DNA from: Myxococcales bacterium
GTDB lineage: Bacteria; Myxococcota_A; Polyangia; Palsa-1104; JAEUJZ01
Assembly (NCBI GenBank): GCA_016794505.1
Contig: JAEUJZ010000166.1
Span: 1-35,047, forward strand
DNA length: 35,047 bases
Direction: 5' to 3'
A model generated the notes under the pieces. That model made no database searches. It had not been told where the DNA came from and was given only the letters and a program-made list of their open reading frames with translations. Of the stretch, positions 17,084 through 24,900 are shown piece after piece. The position numbers and the translations under genes were made by a program. Numbering within the stretch: position 1 is the stretch's first letter; every line of letters begins with the position of its first letter.

Positions 17084-18778
17084 ATGAAGGCGCACGTTTT
17101 CCCCTGGTATTCCTTCCTGTTTTGTATCGCCATCGCGACGGTCGGCTGTCCTCAGGAAACGGGCTTCGTCTGTGAGAGGCAAACCGACTGCACGCAGCCC
17201 GGCAAGCCCATCTGCGCGCTGACGTTCTGCCGGGGCTGCGACCAAGATCCAGACTGCCAAGACAACTGGAAGCAGCGACAGCAGGAAGCCATGTCCGCGA
17301 TGATGTCGCTTGCTGGACCGCCCACCCTGGTCTGCGAGGCATCGACCGGAAGCTGTCGCGAGTGCACGCAGAATAGTCACTGCAAAGCGGCCCGCCCCAC
17401 AGAGCCGCTCTTGCGGGTGTGCAAGCCCGAGACCCGCACCTGCGTCGGCTGCGTGCAGGACGCGGACTGTACCGCCAATACCGAGGCGGCGAAGGACGGA
17501 CTGCTCACCTGTCTGCCCGGCGAGAATCGCTGCATCGACTGCATGACCCATTCCGACTGCGCCGCTCGTCCGGGCATGCCGTACTGTGCCAGCAATCGCT
17601 GCAGTGCCTGCGCCGATGACGGCCACTGCCAGGGCGTCTCAGGGAAGCCCTACTGCGAGACCCCCGCGGGAGCCGCCCGCAAGCAGTGTGTAAACTGCAC
17701 CGGTCTTCCGCCGGGCTTCTGTGCCAGTCGCAGTGTGGCGACCCCGTTCTGCGCAGCCACGGGCCAGTGCGCTCCGTGCAGCCGGCATGAAGACTGCGCC
17801 GGAGTCAGCGGCATTTGCCATCGCCCTGGCGACTATGCCCCGCCTGCTGCGGTTGGCACCCTGATGACCGGCCAGTGCGTGCCCAAAGAGTTTGTCAAAG
17901 ACGTCACCCCAGCGACCCTTGGCGCTGAGCTCGGAAGCCCTACCGGCGCACCGTATCTGCGTCTGCTCGACGGCAGCTATGCCGATCTGACCGTGGGGCG
18001 CGACGTGGTCCTGGTGGGCACGCGAGATCTTCTGCAGAACATCAATCACCGCGACAGCATGGAGGCCAGGGCCGTCAAAGCCGTCATCAGCAGCGTATCG
18101 ATTACCGCGGGGCGCGTGACGCTGTATGACCTGCGGATCGAGCGCCCATCGAGCGTGGCCGCCAAGGCGGCGATCAAGTGCAGTGGTGGGCGGGTGCAGC
18201 TTCGTCAGTCGCGGCTCATCAACGACACCGTCGAATACGGCCTCGACGCCAGCACCGGCTGCCAAGAGGTCCGCGTGGGCCAGAGCTTTGTCCGGGCCAA
18301 GTGGCAGGCCATGATGCTCAAGGCCCCGAGCCTGAGCTATCACGTCACCAACACGCTGATCGCGCGCTCCGGCATTGAGGGGGGCCCTCCCTTCCACTCC
18401 AGCGCCGCCGAGATCGGCTCGACCGCAACCGGCACGTTCGCCTTCAACACCCTGTACATGAACACCCGCGGCATCACCTGCGACAATGGCCAAGCCATCA
18501 CCAACTCGGCCATCGTCGGCGACGTCAGCAGCAGCTCGACCATTGGCTGCACCGAGCAGAGCCTGCACAAGAACATCTCCAGCACCGGGCCTAGCGACTA
18601 CGTCGAGAGCCCCGTGGGCAGCGATGTGTACCAGTCCAGCTCAGGCGTCCAGGCCAACCTAAAGGGCCGGGCCATGCAGGCCCTAAACCCCGCCGTCTCC
18701 ATCGACCTCTTTGGCAGCCCGCGTCCCCGTCCGGCCGGTGCCCCGTACGCCGACATCGGCTGCGAAGAGTTTCCCTAG
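17084..18778 (+). CDS. Cys-rich / beta-helix lipoprotein (copy 2)
   Basis: A protein of 564 residues. ATG 17084 is chosen over an upstream in-frame GTG because AAGGAG (17072-17077) lies 6 nt before it and it gives a signal ending IATVGC (Cys22). It has more Cys modules than copy 1, about six between 30 and 245 (FCRGCDQDPDC, CRECTQNSHC, CVGCVQDADC, CIDCMTHSDC, CSACADDGHC, CAPCSRHEDC). They are followed by a beta-helix-like region (about 290-540) ending in a short Asp-Ile-Gly-Cys-Glu-Glu motif. It shares the phrase ATGQC and a GxCHRPGDY-type joint with copy 1, so the pair arose by tandem duplication and module expansion. Probably a surface lipoprotein; ligand unknown. Confidence 0.85.
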   Translation: MKAHVFPWYSFLFCIAIATVGCPQETGFVCERQTDCTQPGKPICALTFCRGCDQDPDCQDNWKQRQQEAMSAMMSLAGPPTLVCEASTGSCRECTQNSHCKAARPTEPLLRVCKPETRTCVGCVQDADCTANTEAAKDGLLTCLPGENRCIDCMTHSDCAARPGMPYCASNRCSACADDGHCQGVSGKPYCETPAGAARKQCVNCTGLPPGFCASRSVATPFCAATGQCAPCSRHEDCAGVSGICHRPGDYAPPAAVGTLMTGQCVPKEFVKDVTPATLGAELGSPTGAPYLRLLDGSYADLTVGRDVVLVGTRDLLQNINHRDSMEARAVKAVISSVSITAGRVTLYDLRIERPSSVAAKAAIKCSGGRVQLRQSRLINDTVEYGLDASTGCQEVRVGQSFVRAKWQAMMLKAPSLSYHVTNTLIARSGIEGGPPFHSSAAEIGSTATGTFAFNTLYMNTRGITCDNGQAITNSAIVGDVSSSSTIGCTEQSLHKNISSTGPSDYVESPVGSDVYQSSSGVQANLKGRAMQALNPAVSIDLFGSPRPRPAGAPYADIGCEEFP

Positions 18779-19083
18779 CCTCGCAGCCCTCTTCGCCACC
18801 CGCCCTGGGGACGTCCACCGCACAGGGCAGGTCGTCCCGGATCCTCGACAGATCTCTCGCCGCGACCGGCCTTGCCGCCTGTCCCTTCCGCCGCGCCCCC
18901 TCGCCAAAAACCTCGACCCAGCGCGCCCGCTGCGCGGATAGACTGCGCCCATGGATGCAGGCGGCGCGGCTCGGGCGGGTCGGCTTTCTGTAGGAGGGGA
19001 TGTCCGGGTATGGGCCCCGGCATATAAGTCCGAAAACGGCAGACGCAAGGGCTGGCCCGCCGAATTCTTCGCAATTTGGTCCG
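18779..19083. other. Intergenic stretch without a convincing gene
   Basis: These 305 bp follow the second beta-helix gene. They contain a weak inverted repeat (GCCCTG 18802-18807 with CAGGGC 18823-18828) and an isolated AGGAGG at 18992-18997 only 2 nt before ATG 19000. Several frames are open because the sequence is GC-rich; none shows a recognisable protein. Confidence 0.4.
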
Positions 19084-19593
19084 ATTTTGCCGTACGCAGC
19101 CCTCGTCACGCCGTACGGAGGCGCCGTCACGCCGTACGGAGGCGCCGTCACGGCGTACGGAGGCGCCGTCACGCCGTACGGAGGCGCGGTTACGCCGTAC
19201 GGAGGCGCGGGCACGGCGTGCGGAGGCGCGGTTACGCCGTACGGAGGCGCCGTCACGGCGTACGGAGGCGCGGGCACGCCGTACGGAGGCGCCGTCACGG
19301 CGTACGGAGGCGCGGTCCCGGCGGGCGGAGGCGCGGTCCCGCCGTGCGGAGGCTTCGTCACGCGGTCCCGAGCCTTGGTTGCAGCGTCCCGCGGCTTCGT
19401 CGCAGCGTGTCGGGTCGCGGCTGCGGCGGAGCCAGACGCTGGCGGCGGGGAGTCCAGCGTGGGCCGCCGGCTCGGGGGGGGCGTCGGGACGGGCGCGAGC
19501 GTGCTTTCAGCGGGCATCGCGGGGCGCTGGCGGCAGAGTCGGCTGCGCCGCAATTCCCCCCGTGGCTCGGGGACGATCTGCGATAAGCTGTAG
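19000..19593 (+). CDS. Possible ORF across the 21-bp repeat (doubtful)
   Basis: This frame could encode 197 residues dominated by a seven-residue repeat (VTPYGGA/VTAYGGA). Of the open frames it is one of two in which the commonest substitutions fall at wobble positions (GTC/GTT, GCC/GCG). Against it, AGGAGG lies only 2 nt before the ATG, the flanking segments look like no known protein, and other frames are equally long. I record it as a possibility only. Confidence 0.2.
   Translation: MSGYGPRHISPKTADARAGPPNSSQFGPILPYAALVTPYGGAVTPYGGAVTAYGGAVTPYGGAVTPYGGAGTACGGAVTPYGGAVTAYGGAGTPYGGAVTAYGGAVPAGGGAVPPCGGFVTRSRALVAASRGFVAACRVAAAAEPDAGGGESSVGRRLGGGVGTGASVLSAGIAGRWRQSRLRRNSPRGSGTICDKL
19084..19419. 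repeat. 21-bp tandem repeat, 12 clear units plus degenerate flanks
   Basis: Twelve head-to-tail units of exactly 21 bp run from 19105 to 19356, with one degenerate unit before (19084-19104) and about three after (to 19419). Each begins GTCACG or a variant and carries CGTACG in units 1-5 and 7-10. The full palindrome CCGTACGG is in units 1, 2, 4, 5, 7 and 9; the unit ends in GGCGCC in units 1-3, 7 and 9. There are no spacers, so this is not CRISPR. The period equals two turns of B-DNA, so the palindromes lie on one face of the helix. The array sits about 210 bp upstream of gnd. Confidence 0.9.
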
Positions 19594-19630
19594 GGCGCAA
19601 AACAGACGGAATCAGACGGGAGTTTGTCGC
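19420..19630. promoter_or_regulatory. Region between the repeat array and gnd
   Basis: Only 211 bp separate the last degenerate repeat from the gnd ATG. A GATAAG-type sequence (near 19582) and GGGAG just before the ATG are visible. No clear -35/-10 pair can be named. The gnd promoter must lie here or within the array. Confidence 0.3.
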
Positions 19631-21124
19631 ATGAGCACAGAGCAAGGAAGCGGCACGAGTCAGCCAGCCGGCACGCAGGCCGTGGGGGTGGTCGGTCTTG
19701 CCGTCATGGGCGAGAACCTGGCCCTCAACATCGCGGAAAAGGGATTCTCTATCGCGGTCTACAACCGCTCGACCGACAAGGTCGACAGCTTCCTTGCGCG
19801 AGCCAAAGGAGAGCTCGGCGCAGGATCCGGCAGCGTCTTTGGCGCGCACTCGCCCGAGGCGTTCGTCCAGTCGCTCGAACGTCCGCGCCGCATCATCATG
19901 ATGGTCAAGGCCGGCGCTCCCGTCGATGACACCATCGCCAAGCTGCGGCCTCTGCTTTCGCCCGGCGATCTTTTGGTCGACGGCGGCAACGAACACTTCA
20001 CCGTCACCGAGCGCCGCGCCGCAGCCATCGAAGGCGCGGGCTTGCACTACCTGGGCATGGGCGTGTCCGGCGGCGAAGACGGGGCGCGAAACGGCCCCTC
20101 GCTGATGCCCGGCGGTCCGCGCACGGCGTACGAGCGGCTAGAGCCCGTCGTGAAAAAGATCGCCGCCCAGGTCGACGGCCCCGGCGTCCGCGATCCAGGG
20201 CCCTGCGTCACGTACATCGGCCCTGGCGGCGCCGGTCACTACGTCAAGATGGTCCACAACGGCATCGAGTACGGCGATATGCAGCTGATCGCCGAGGCCT
20301 ATGACCTCTTGCGCAGCATCGGCGGCCTGAGCAACGACGAGCTGGCCGAGGTCTTTACGCGCTGGAACGAAGGCGAGCTGCAGTCCTTCCTGATCGAGAT
20401 CAGCGCCCGCATCTTCCGCACCCGCGATCCCGAAGACGCAAGCGGCCTCGGCTTCCTCGTCGACAAGGTCCTGGACGCCTCGGGCATGAAGGGCACGGGC
20501 AAGTGGACGGTGCAGGATGCCATCGAGCTATCGGTGCCGGTGCCGACCATCGCCAGCTCGGTCGATGCCCGCGTGATCTCCAGCGACAAGAAGGGCCGCG
20601 TGCGCAACAGCCAGATCTTGAAGGGGCCGGCGCCGCATCCGATGGCCGCTGCGGCCAAGCAGCACCTGATCGACGACGTGCGGCAGGCGCTGTACTGCGC
20701 CAAGGCCTGCAGCTATGCCCAGGGCATGCAGCTTCTGTTGGTGGCCTCGCGCACCCGCGGCTGGAACCTGCCGCTCGGCGAGATCGCCACCATCTGGCGC
20801 GGCGGCTGCATCATCCGCGCGCAGTTCCTGGGGCGCATCAAGGCCGCCTTCGATCGCGATGCCAGCCTGCCGAACCTGCTTTTGGACCCTGGCTTCGTCG
20901 AGGAACTCGGCGTGCGCAACGCCGCCTGGCGACGCATCGTGGCGCTGGGCGCGTCGGCCGGCGTGCCGCTTCTGGCCACCGCCGGAGCGCTTTCGTACTA
21001 CGACATGATTCGCAGCGAGCGCCTGCCCGCCAACCTCATCCAGTCCCAGCGCGACCTCTTCGGCGCCCACACCTACGAACGCACCGACAAACCCGGCGCC
21101 TTCCACTCGGAGTGGGCCAAGTAA
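19631..21124 (+). CDS. gnd: 6-phosphogluconate dehydrogenase, decarboxylating
   Basis: Oxidises and decarboxylates 6-phosphogluconate to ribulose-5-phosphate with NADP+, ending the oxidative pentose phosphate branch. The 497-residue protein keeps every family mark: nucleotide-binding VGLAVMGENLALN (20-32), VSGGEDGARNGPS, VKMVHNGIEYGDMQLIAEAY, KGTGKWT, WRGGCIIRAQFLG, LPANLIQSQRDLFGAHTYER and a C-terminal FHSEW. ATG 19631 is chosen because GGGAG precedes it at good spacing and it gives the usual length with a short disordered lead. The frame stays open upstream through the repeat array from a TTG at 19076, which I take as accidental. Transketolase, in the same pathway, is about 6 kb away. Confidence 0.98.
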   Translation: MSTEQGSGTSQPAGTQAVGVVGLAVMGENLALNIAEKGFSIAVYNRSTDKVDSFLARAKGELGAGSGSVFGAHSPEAFVQSLERPRRIIMMVKAGAPVDDTIAKLRPLLSPGDLLVDGGNEHFTVTERRAAAIEGAGLHYLGMGVSGGEDGARNGPSLMPGGPRTAYERLEPVVKKIAAQVDGPGVRDPGPCVTYIGPGGAGHYVKMVHNGIEYGDMQLIAEAYDLLRSIGGLSNDELAEVFTRWNEGELQSFLIEISARIFRTRDPEDASGLGFLVDKVLDASGMKGTGKWTVQDAIELSVPVPTIASSVDARVISSDKKGRVRNSQILKGPAPHPMAAAAKQHLIDDVRQALYCAKACSYAQGMQLLLVASRTRGWNLPLGEIATIWRGGCIIRAQFLGRIKAAFDRDASLPNLLLDPGFVEELGVRNAAWRRIVALGASAGVPLLATAGALSYYDMIRSERLPANLIQSQRDLFGAHTYERTDKPGAFHSEWAK

Positions 21125-21128
21125 GAAC

Positions 21129-21155
21129 GCCCGCCCTGGGCGGCTCCTAGCGGGC
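21129..21155. terminator. Possible bidirectional hairpin between gnd and the LOG gene
   Basis: In the 22 bp between the convergent genes lies a perfect odd palindrome CCGCCCTGGGCGG (21131-21143). An alternative stem pairs GCCCGC (21129-21134) with GCGGGC (21150-21155, inside the LOG gene). There is no T-run, so termination is only suggested. Confidence 0.3.
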
Positions 21156-21746
21156 TTCGGCGGCGAGCTGTTCCATCCACTTGCCGAGGCGGGGCGGGGA
21201 AAAGGCGCGCAGGGCGGACAGCAGGGCGGCGGCGTCGGACTCGACGAGCAAGCACGAGGCGTGCTCGGGCTTGACGAAGCCGCGGTCTCGCATGTGCGCG
21301 ACAAAGGCCACGAGCCCATCGAAGTAGCCGCCGACATTGAGCAGGCCGATGGGCTTTTGGTGAAACTCAAGCTGCAGCCAGGTCAGCGTCTCAAACAGCT
21401 CGTCGAGCGTGCCGAAGCCGCCGGGCAGGGCGATGAATGCGTCGCTGAGATCGACCATCAGCGCCTTGCGCTCGTGCATGCTGCCCACTTCAAACAGCTT
21501 GCTGACGCCGCGGTGGCCCAGCTCTTTTTCCATCAGCGCGCGGGGGATGACGCCGATGACCTCGCCCCCGACCGACAAGGCGCCGTCGGCCACGGCCGCC
21601 ATCAGCCCGACGTTGCCCCCGCCATAGACAACGCCCAGACCGGCCAGGGCCAGCGCCGCGCCAAGCTGCCAGGCGGACTCGCGATACCGCGGATCCAGGC
21701 CCGAGTTTGCACCGCAGTACACACAGATTCGTCGCAGTTCGTTCAT
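21147..21746 (-). CDS. LOG-family Rossmann-fold nucleotide phosphoribohydrolase
   Basis: A protein of 199 residues of the TIGR00730/LOG type. Members cleave nucleoside 5'-monophosphates (cytokinin riboside phosphates or AMP) to a free base and ribose-5-phosphate. The fold marks are CVYCGANSG near the start, VYGGGNVGLM, the catalytic Arg and Lys in MHERKALM, and the PGGFGTLDELFE loop. I chose ATG 21746; a GTG at 21770 is possible, but AAGGTGG sits about 12 nt before the ATG. It lies 220 bp downstream of the TIR-CHAT-STAND gene on the same strand, and LOG belongs to the wider SLOG fold seen in nucleotide-based defence systems. It is most simply a housekeeping enzyme. Confidence 0.93.
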   Translation of the reverse strand: MNELRRICVYCGANSGLDPRYRESAWQLGAALALAGLGVVYGGGNVGLMAAVADGALSVGGEVIGVIPRALMEKELGHRGVSKLFEVGSMHERKALMVDLSDAFIALPGGFGTLDELFETLTWLQLEFHQKPIGLLNVGGYFDGLVAFVAHMRDRGFVKPEHASCLLVESDAAALLSALRAFSPPRLGKWMEQLAAEAR

Positions 21747-21966
21747 CGGATTCGCCGCAGCCACCTTCACACGGCGCCCGTTTATCCGTAAAGGCTTGAA
21801 ACCGCAGCGGCTGCGCCTGTTTGCCGCGATACGCCAGAGCGGCTCGACGCGACGATCGCAGCCGACCCGGTGAGCGGCCCCATCGCGCCGACGAGCGAGG
21901 CGCTCGGCCCAAGGCGGCCCGAGATCGGTCGTTCCGGGAACCAGGGCACCGGCCAGCCGACGACGC

Positions 21967-24900
21967 TTAGCCCGCGGCCAGCGCCGCCAGCAGCAGGCGA
22001 AGCTCGACGGCGTCCACGTAGTCCAGGTCGGGATCGTCGGCCAGCGCCGGGCGGCGATCGCCGTGCAGCACGGCCAGAAGCGCTGTGATCAGGGCGCGGA
22101 CACGGGGCGGAACATCCGCTTGGCGCAGGCCGGCAAGCTGGGTCGCGCCGTCCTGGGCCTGGCCGCTGCGGATGGCGCGCGGCACGGCGGCAAACCACGG
22201 TGCGCGGTTGCTTTGGCTTTCCCCGCCGTCGCGGCGATAGCGCAGGTACGCGGCCTGCGCCTGGGCGCGGGCGTCCTGGGCCGCGGCGGGGTCGCCCGTG
22301 ACCGTCTCAAGATCGCAGAGGATGTCCCAGGTCGTCCACGGCTCGGCGGCGTGGCCCAGCGGCTGTTTGCACTGCAGGGCGCGCTGCAGCGCGGTCCGCG
22401 CCGCGGGATATCGCCCCAGCTTGATCAGCGCGTGCGCGAGGTTGTTCTGCGCACGGCCCTCGTGGGCCTCATCGCCCAGTCGCTGATAGATGCTGGCGGC
22501 CTGCTGATAGAAGCCAGCGGCGTCTTCCAGGCGACCCAGCCGATCGTACAGGGTGCCAAGCTGGTTCAGGCTGCTGGCTTGGCCAGCCAAGTTGTTCTCG
22601 CGAACCTGGATGGCCAGCGACTCGCGGTACGCGGACTCGGCGCGCTCGAGCTGACCGAGCCCTTCCAGGACGTGGCCGATCTGGTGCCACACCACCGCGA
22701 CGCTGCGCGGCTCCCCCAGGCGGGTGAAGCGCTCGCGCGCCTCTTGATACAGGGCCAGGGCCTCGGGGTATCGCTTCTGCTGCAGGCGCACCATCCCAAG
22801 CTGCCCCTTGCCCACCGCGACCTGGCGCTGGCGATCCGCGGCTTCGGCCTGGGCGATGGCCGCTGCATAGGCCCGCGCCGCGTCCTCGTAGCGCCCCAGA
22901 TCCAGCAGGCAGTTTGCGGAATCGGTCAGGCAGGTCGAGGCCATGGCCGCAGCGCTCTGGTTGCCAGCGTCTGCCAGAGCCTGAAAGGCCGCCTGGGCCT
23001 CGGTCAGGGGGGGCAGCGCAGCCTCGGGCTGCCCGCACCTCTGCAGCACGCGACCGAGCTTGAAGGAGGCCTGGGCGAGATCGTAGGGGGCCTCGGGGTA
23101 GGCGGTGGGCCCGGCGGCCTGGCAGTGGCGGAGCAGCCGCTGCGCCGCCGCCAGCGCTTCGGGCAGGGCTCCACGATCGAGCAGGCGATCGATGGCCGCG
23201 CCCTCGCTGAGGAAGCGGCTGTGCGACCAGTCGTGCCCCAGGCGGTGGCTGGCGCGCTCGCGCAACGCGACGGCCTGATCTAGGGCCTGGCGCAGGCCGA
23301 GACCGGCCACCAATCCCTCCACGCTGTGGGCCAGATCGACGGTCTGCTCAGGGGGCGCGTGCTGGGCGTGCCAGGTCAGCATGGCCAGCAGGTTGGCTAG
23401 CTCGTGCCGCGTCAGGCGACTGACGGCCTCGCTGTCGGTGGACCGCCGCTCATACAGGAACGTGGCGAACGCTGCCAGGGCCTGCGCGAAGCGGGCGCGC
23501 AGCGGCTCGATCTGATCGATCGTGCCGGGGGGCAGGCGGCGCAGCAGGTGCGGCGGCAGGCCGGGATCCAGGCGCAGGTGGCCATCGCCCAGATCCTCGC
23601 CCAGTCCGACGTGGATCAGCGCGGCGGCGATCGCGGCCACGCGGTCTTTGTCCAGCCCGCTCAGCATCGCCAGCACCCCCAGGTGGATGCCGCCATGGCA
23701 CACGGCGAGCGGCGTCAGCGCGTCGCGGATGTCGGGGGGCAGGCGGCGCAGCGAGAGCTCGACGCTGGCGTACAGCGAGTTTTCGCGGTCGCCAGGGTGC
23801 CGGCGGTCCAGATCAGCCAGGATCGGGCCCAGGTCAGCGGTGATGGCGCGCAGGCCGCGCTGGGCGAGCTCGCCTGCGAGCAGCACCAGGGCCCGCGGGT
23901 GGCAGCGCACGGACTCGACCAGGGCCACGACGTCGGCACCGGGCGAGCCGTCGGGTTCCTGCGTGGGCGCGGCGCCTTGCTGCGTCAGCACCTGGCGCAC
24001 CAGATCGATGGCGTCGGGGCGGGCCAGCGCCGATAGCTCGACGTGACGATCGGCGCGGGAAAACGGCGCGGGCAGCGGCGAGCGACTGGAAAAGACCAGC
24101 CGCGTCTTGGGCGCCGCCAGCAAAAGCTCGTGCAGCAGGGTCAAGATGCCGGGCAGGGCGCTGCGGCTCGGCTCGTCGTCGCCGGCCAGCAGGCTCTCGA
24201 CGTTGTCGAGGACCAGGATGGCGCCGCGCTCGGCCTCGCGCAGGGCGCGCTCGACGGGCAGGCGGGCCTGTGCAAGGTCCTCGTAGTCGCGCACCGAAAA
24301 GCCCTTGCCCTGCGGCAGAAGCTGATGTCCCAGCGTGTCGAGGACCGAATCGACGCCCTGATAGCGTTCCAGGCTGACGAAGGCGGCGCGGGTCAGGCGG
24401 CGGCTCTGCAGCAGCCAGCGCGCCAGCTCGCAGGAAAGGGCGGTCTTGCCGTAGCCGCCGATGCCGGTCAGCACCACCCAGCGCGGCTCGACAAACAGCA
24501 GGCGTTCGAGCCGCAGCAGCTCGTGGCGGCGGCCGTGGAAGCCGTGCGGTGGCTCGGGCGGCACATCGCCCAGCAGAACGCGGCGACGCTCGGCGGCCAG
24601 GCGCTGCACCTGTGCCGACGGCACGCGCGGGACAAGCTGCGGGTCGTGGCGGTCTTGATACAGGACGGGGACGAACCAGTCGGCTAGCTGCAGCGGGCCG
24701 GCGCCAGGGATCTGGCCGCGGCTGGGATCGTCGTGCAGGCTGCGCTGCCCGGCCAGCATGGCTTCGCCGACGCGCTCGCCCTGGGCCAGCGAGCGATAGA
24801 ACGCCTGCACAAAGCGGCGGGCGGTGGCGACCAGCACGGCGTGACTCATGGCGACGACGGACGCGGTGCCGGCCTGCAGCAGGCGGGCGGCGACGGATGC

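Noticed and set aside
19105..19356. CRISPR array
   Set aside because: Units join directly without spacers, and no cas gene is present.
18591..19553. Minus-strand frame of 320 residues with a Pro-rich APPYGVT heptad
   Set aside because: It overlaps the end of the second beta-helix gene by almost 190 bp on the opposite strand and shows no domain outside the repeat.
19076..19630. 185-residue Arg-rich extension of gnd in the same frame
   Set aside because: ATG 19631 has a good GGGAG and gives the normal family length; the extension starts with TTG, has no Shine-Dalgarno, and repeat variants change its residues.
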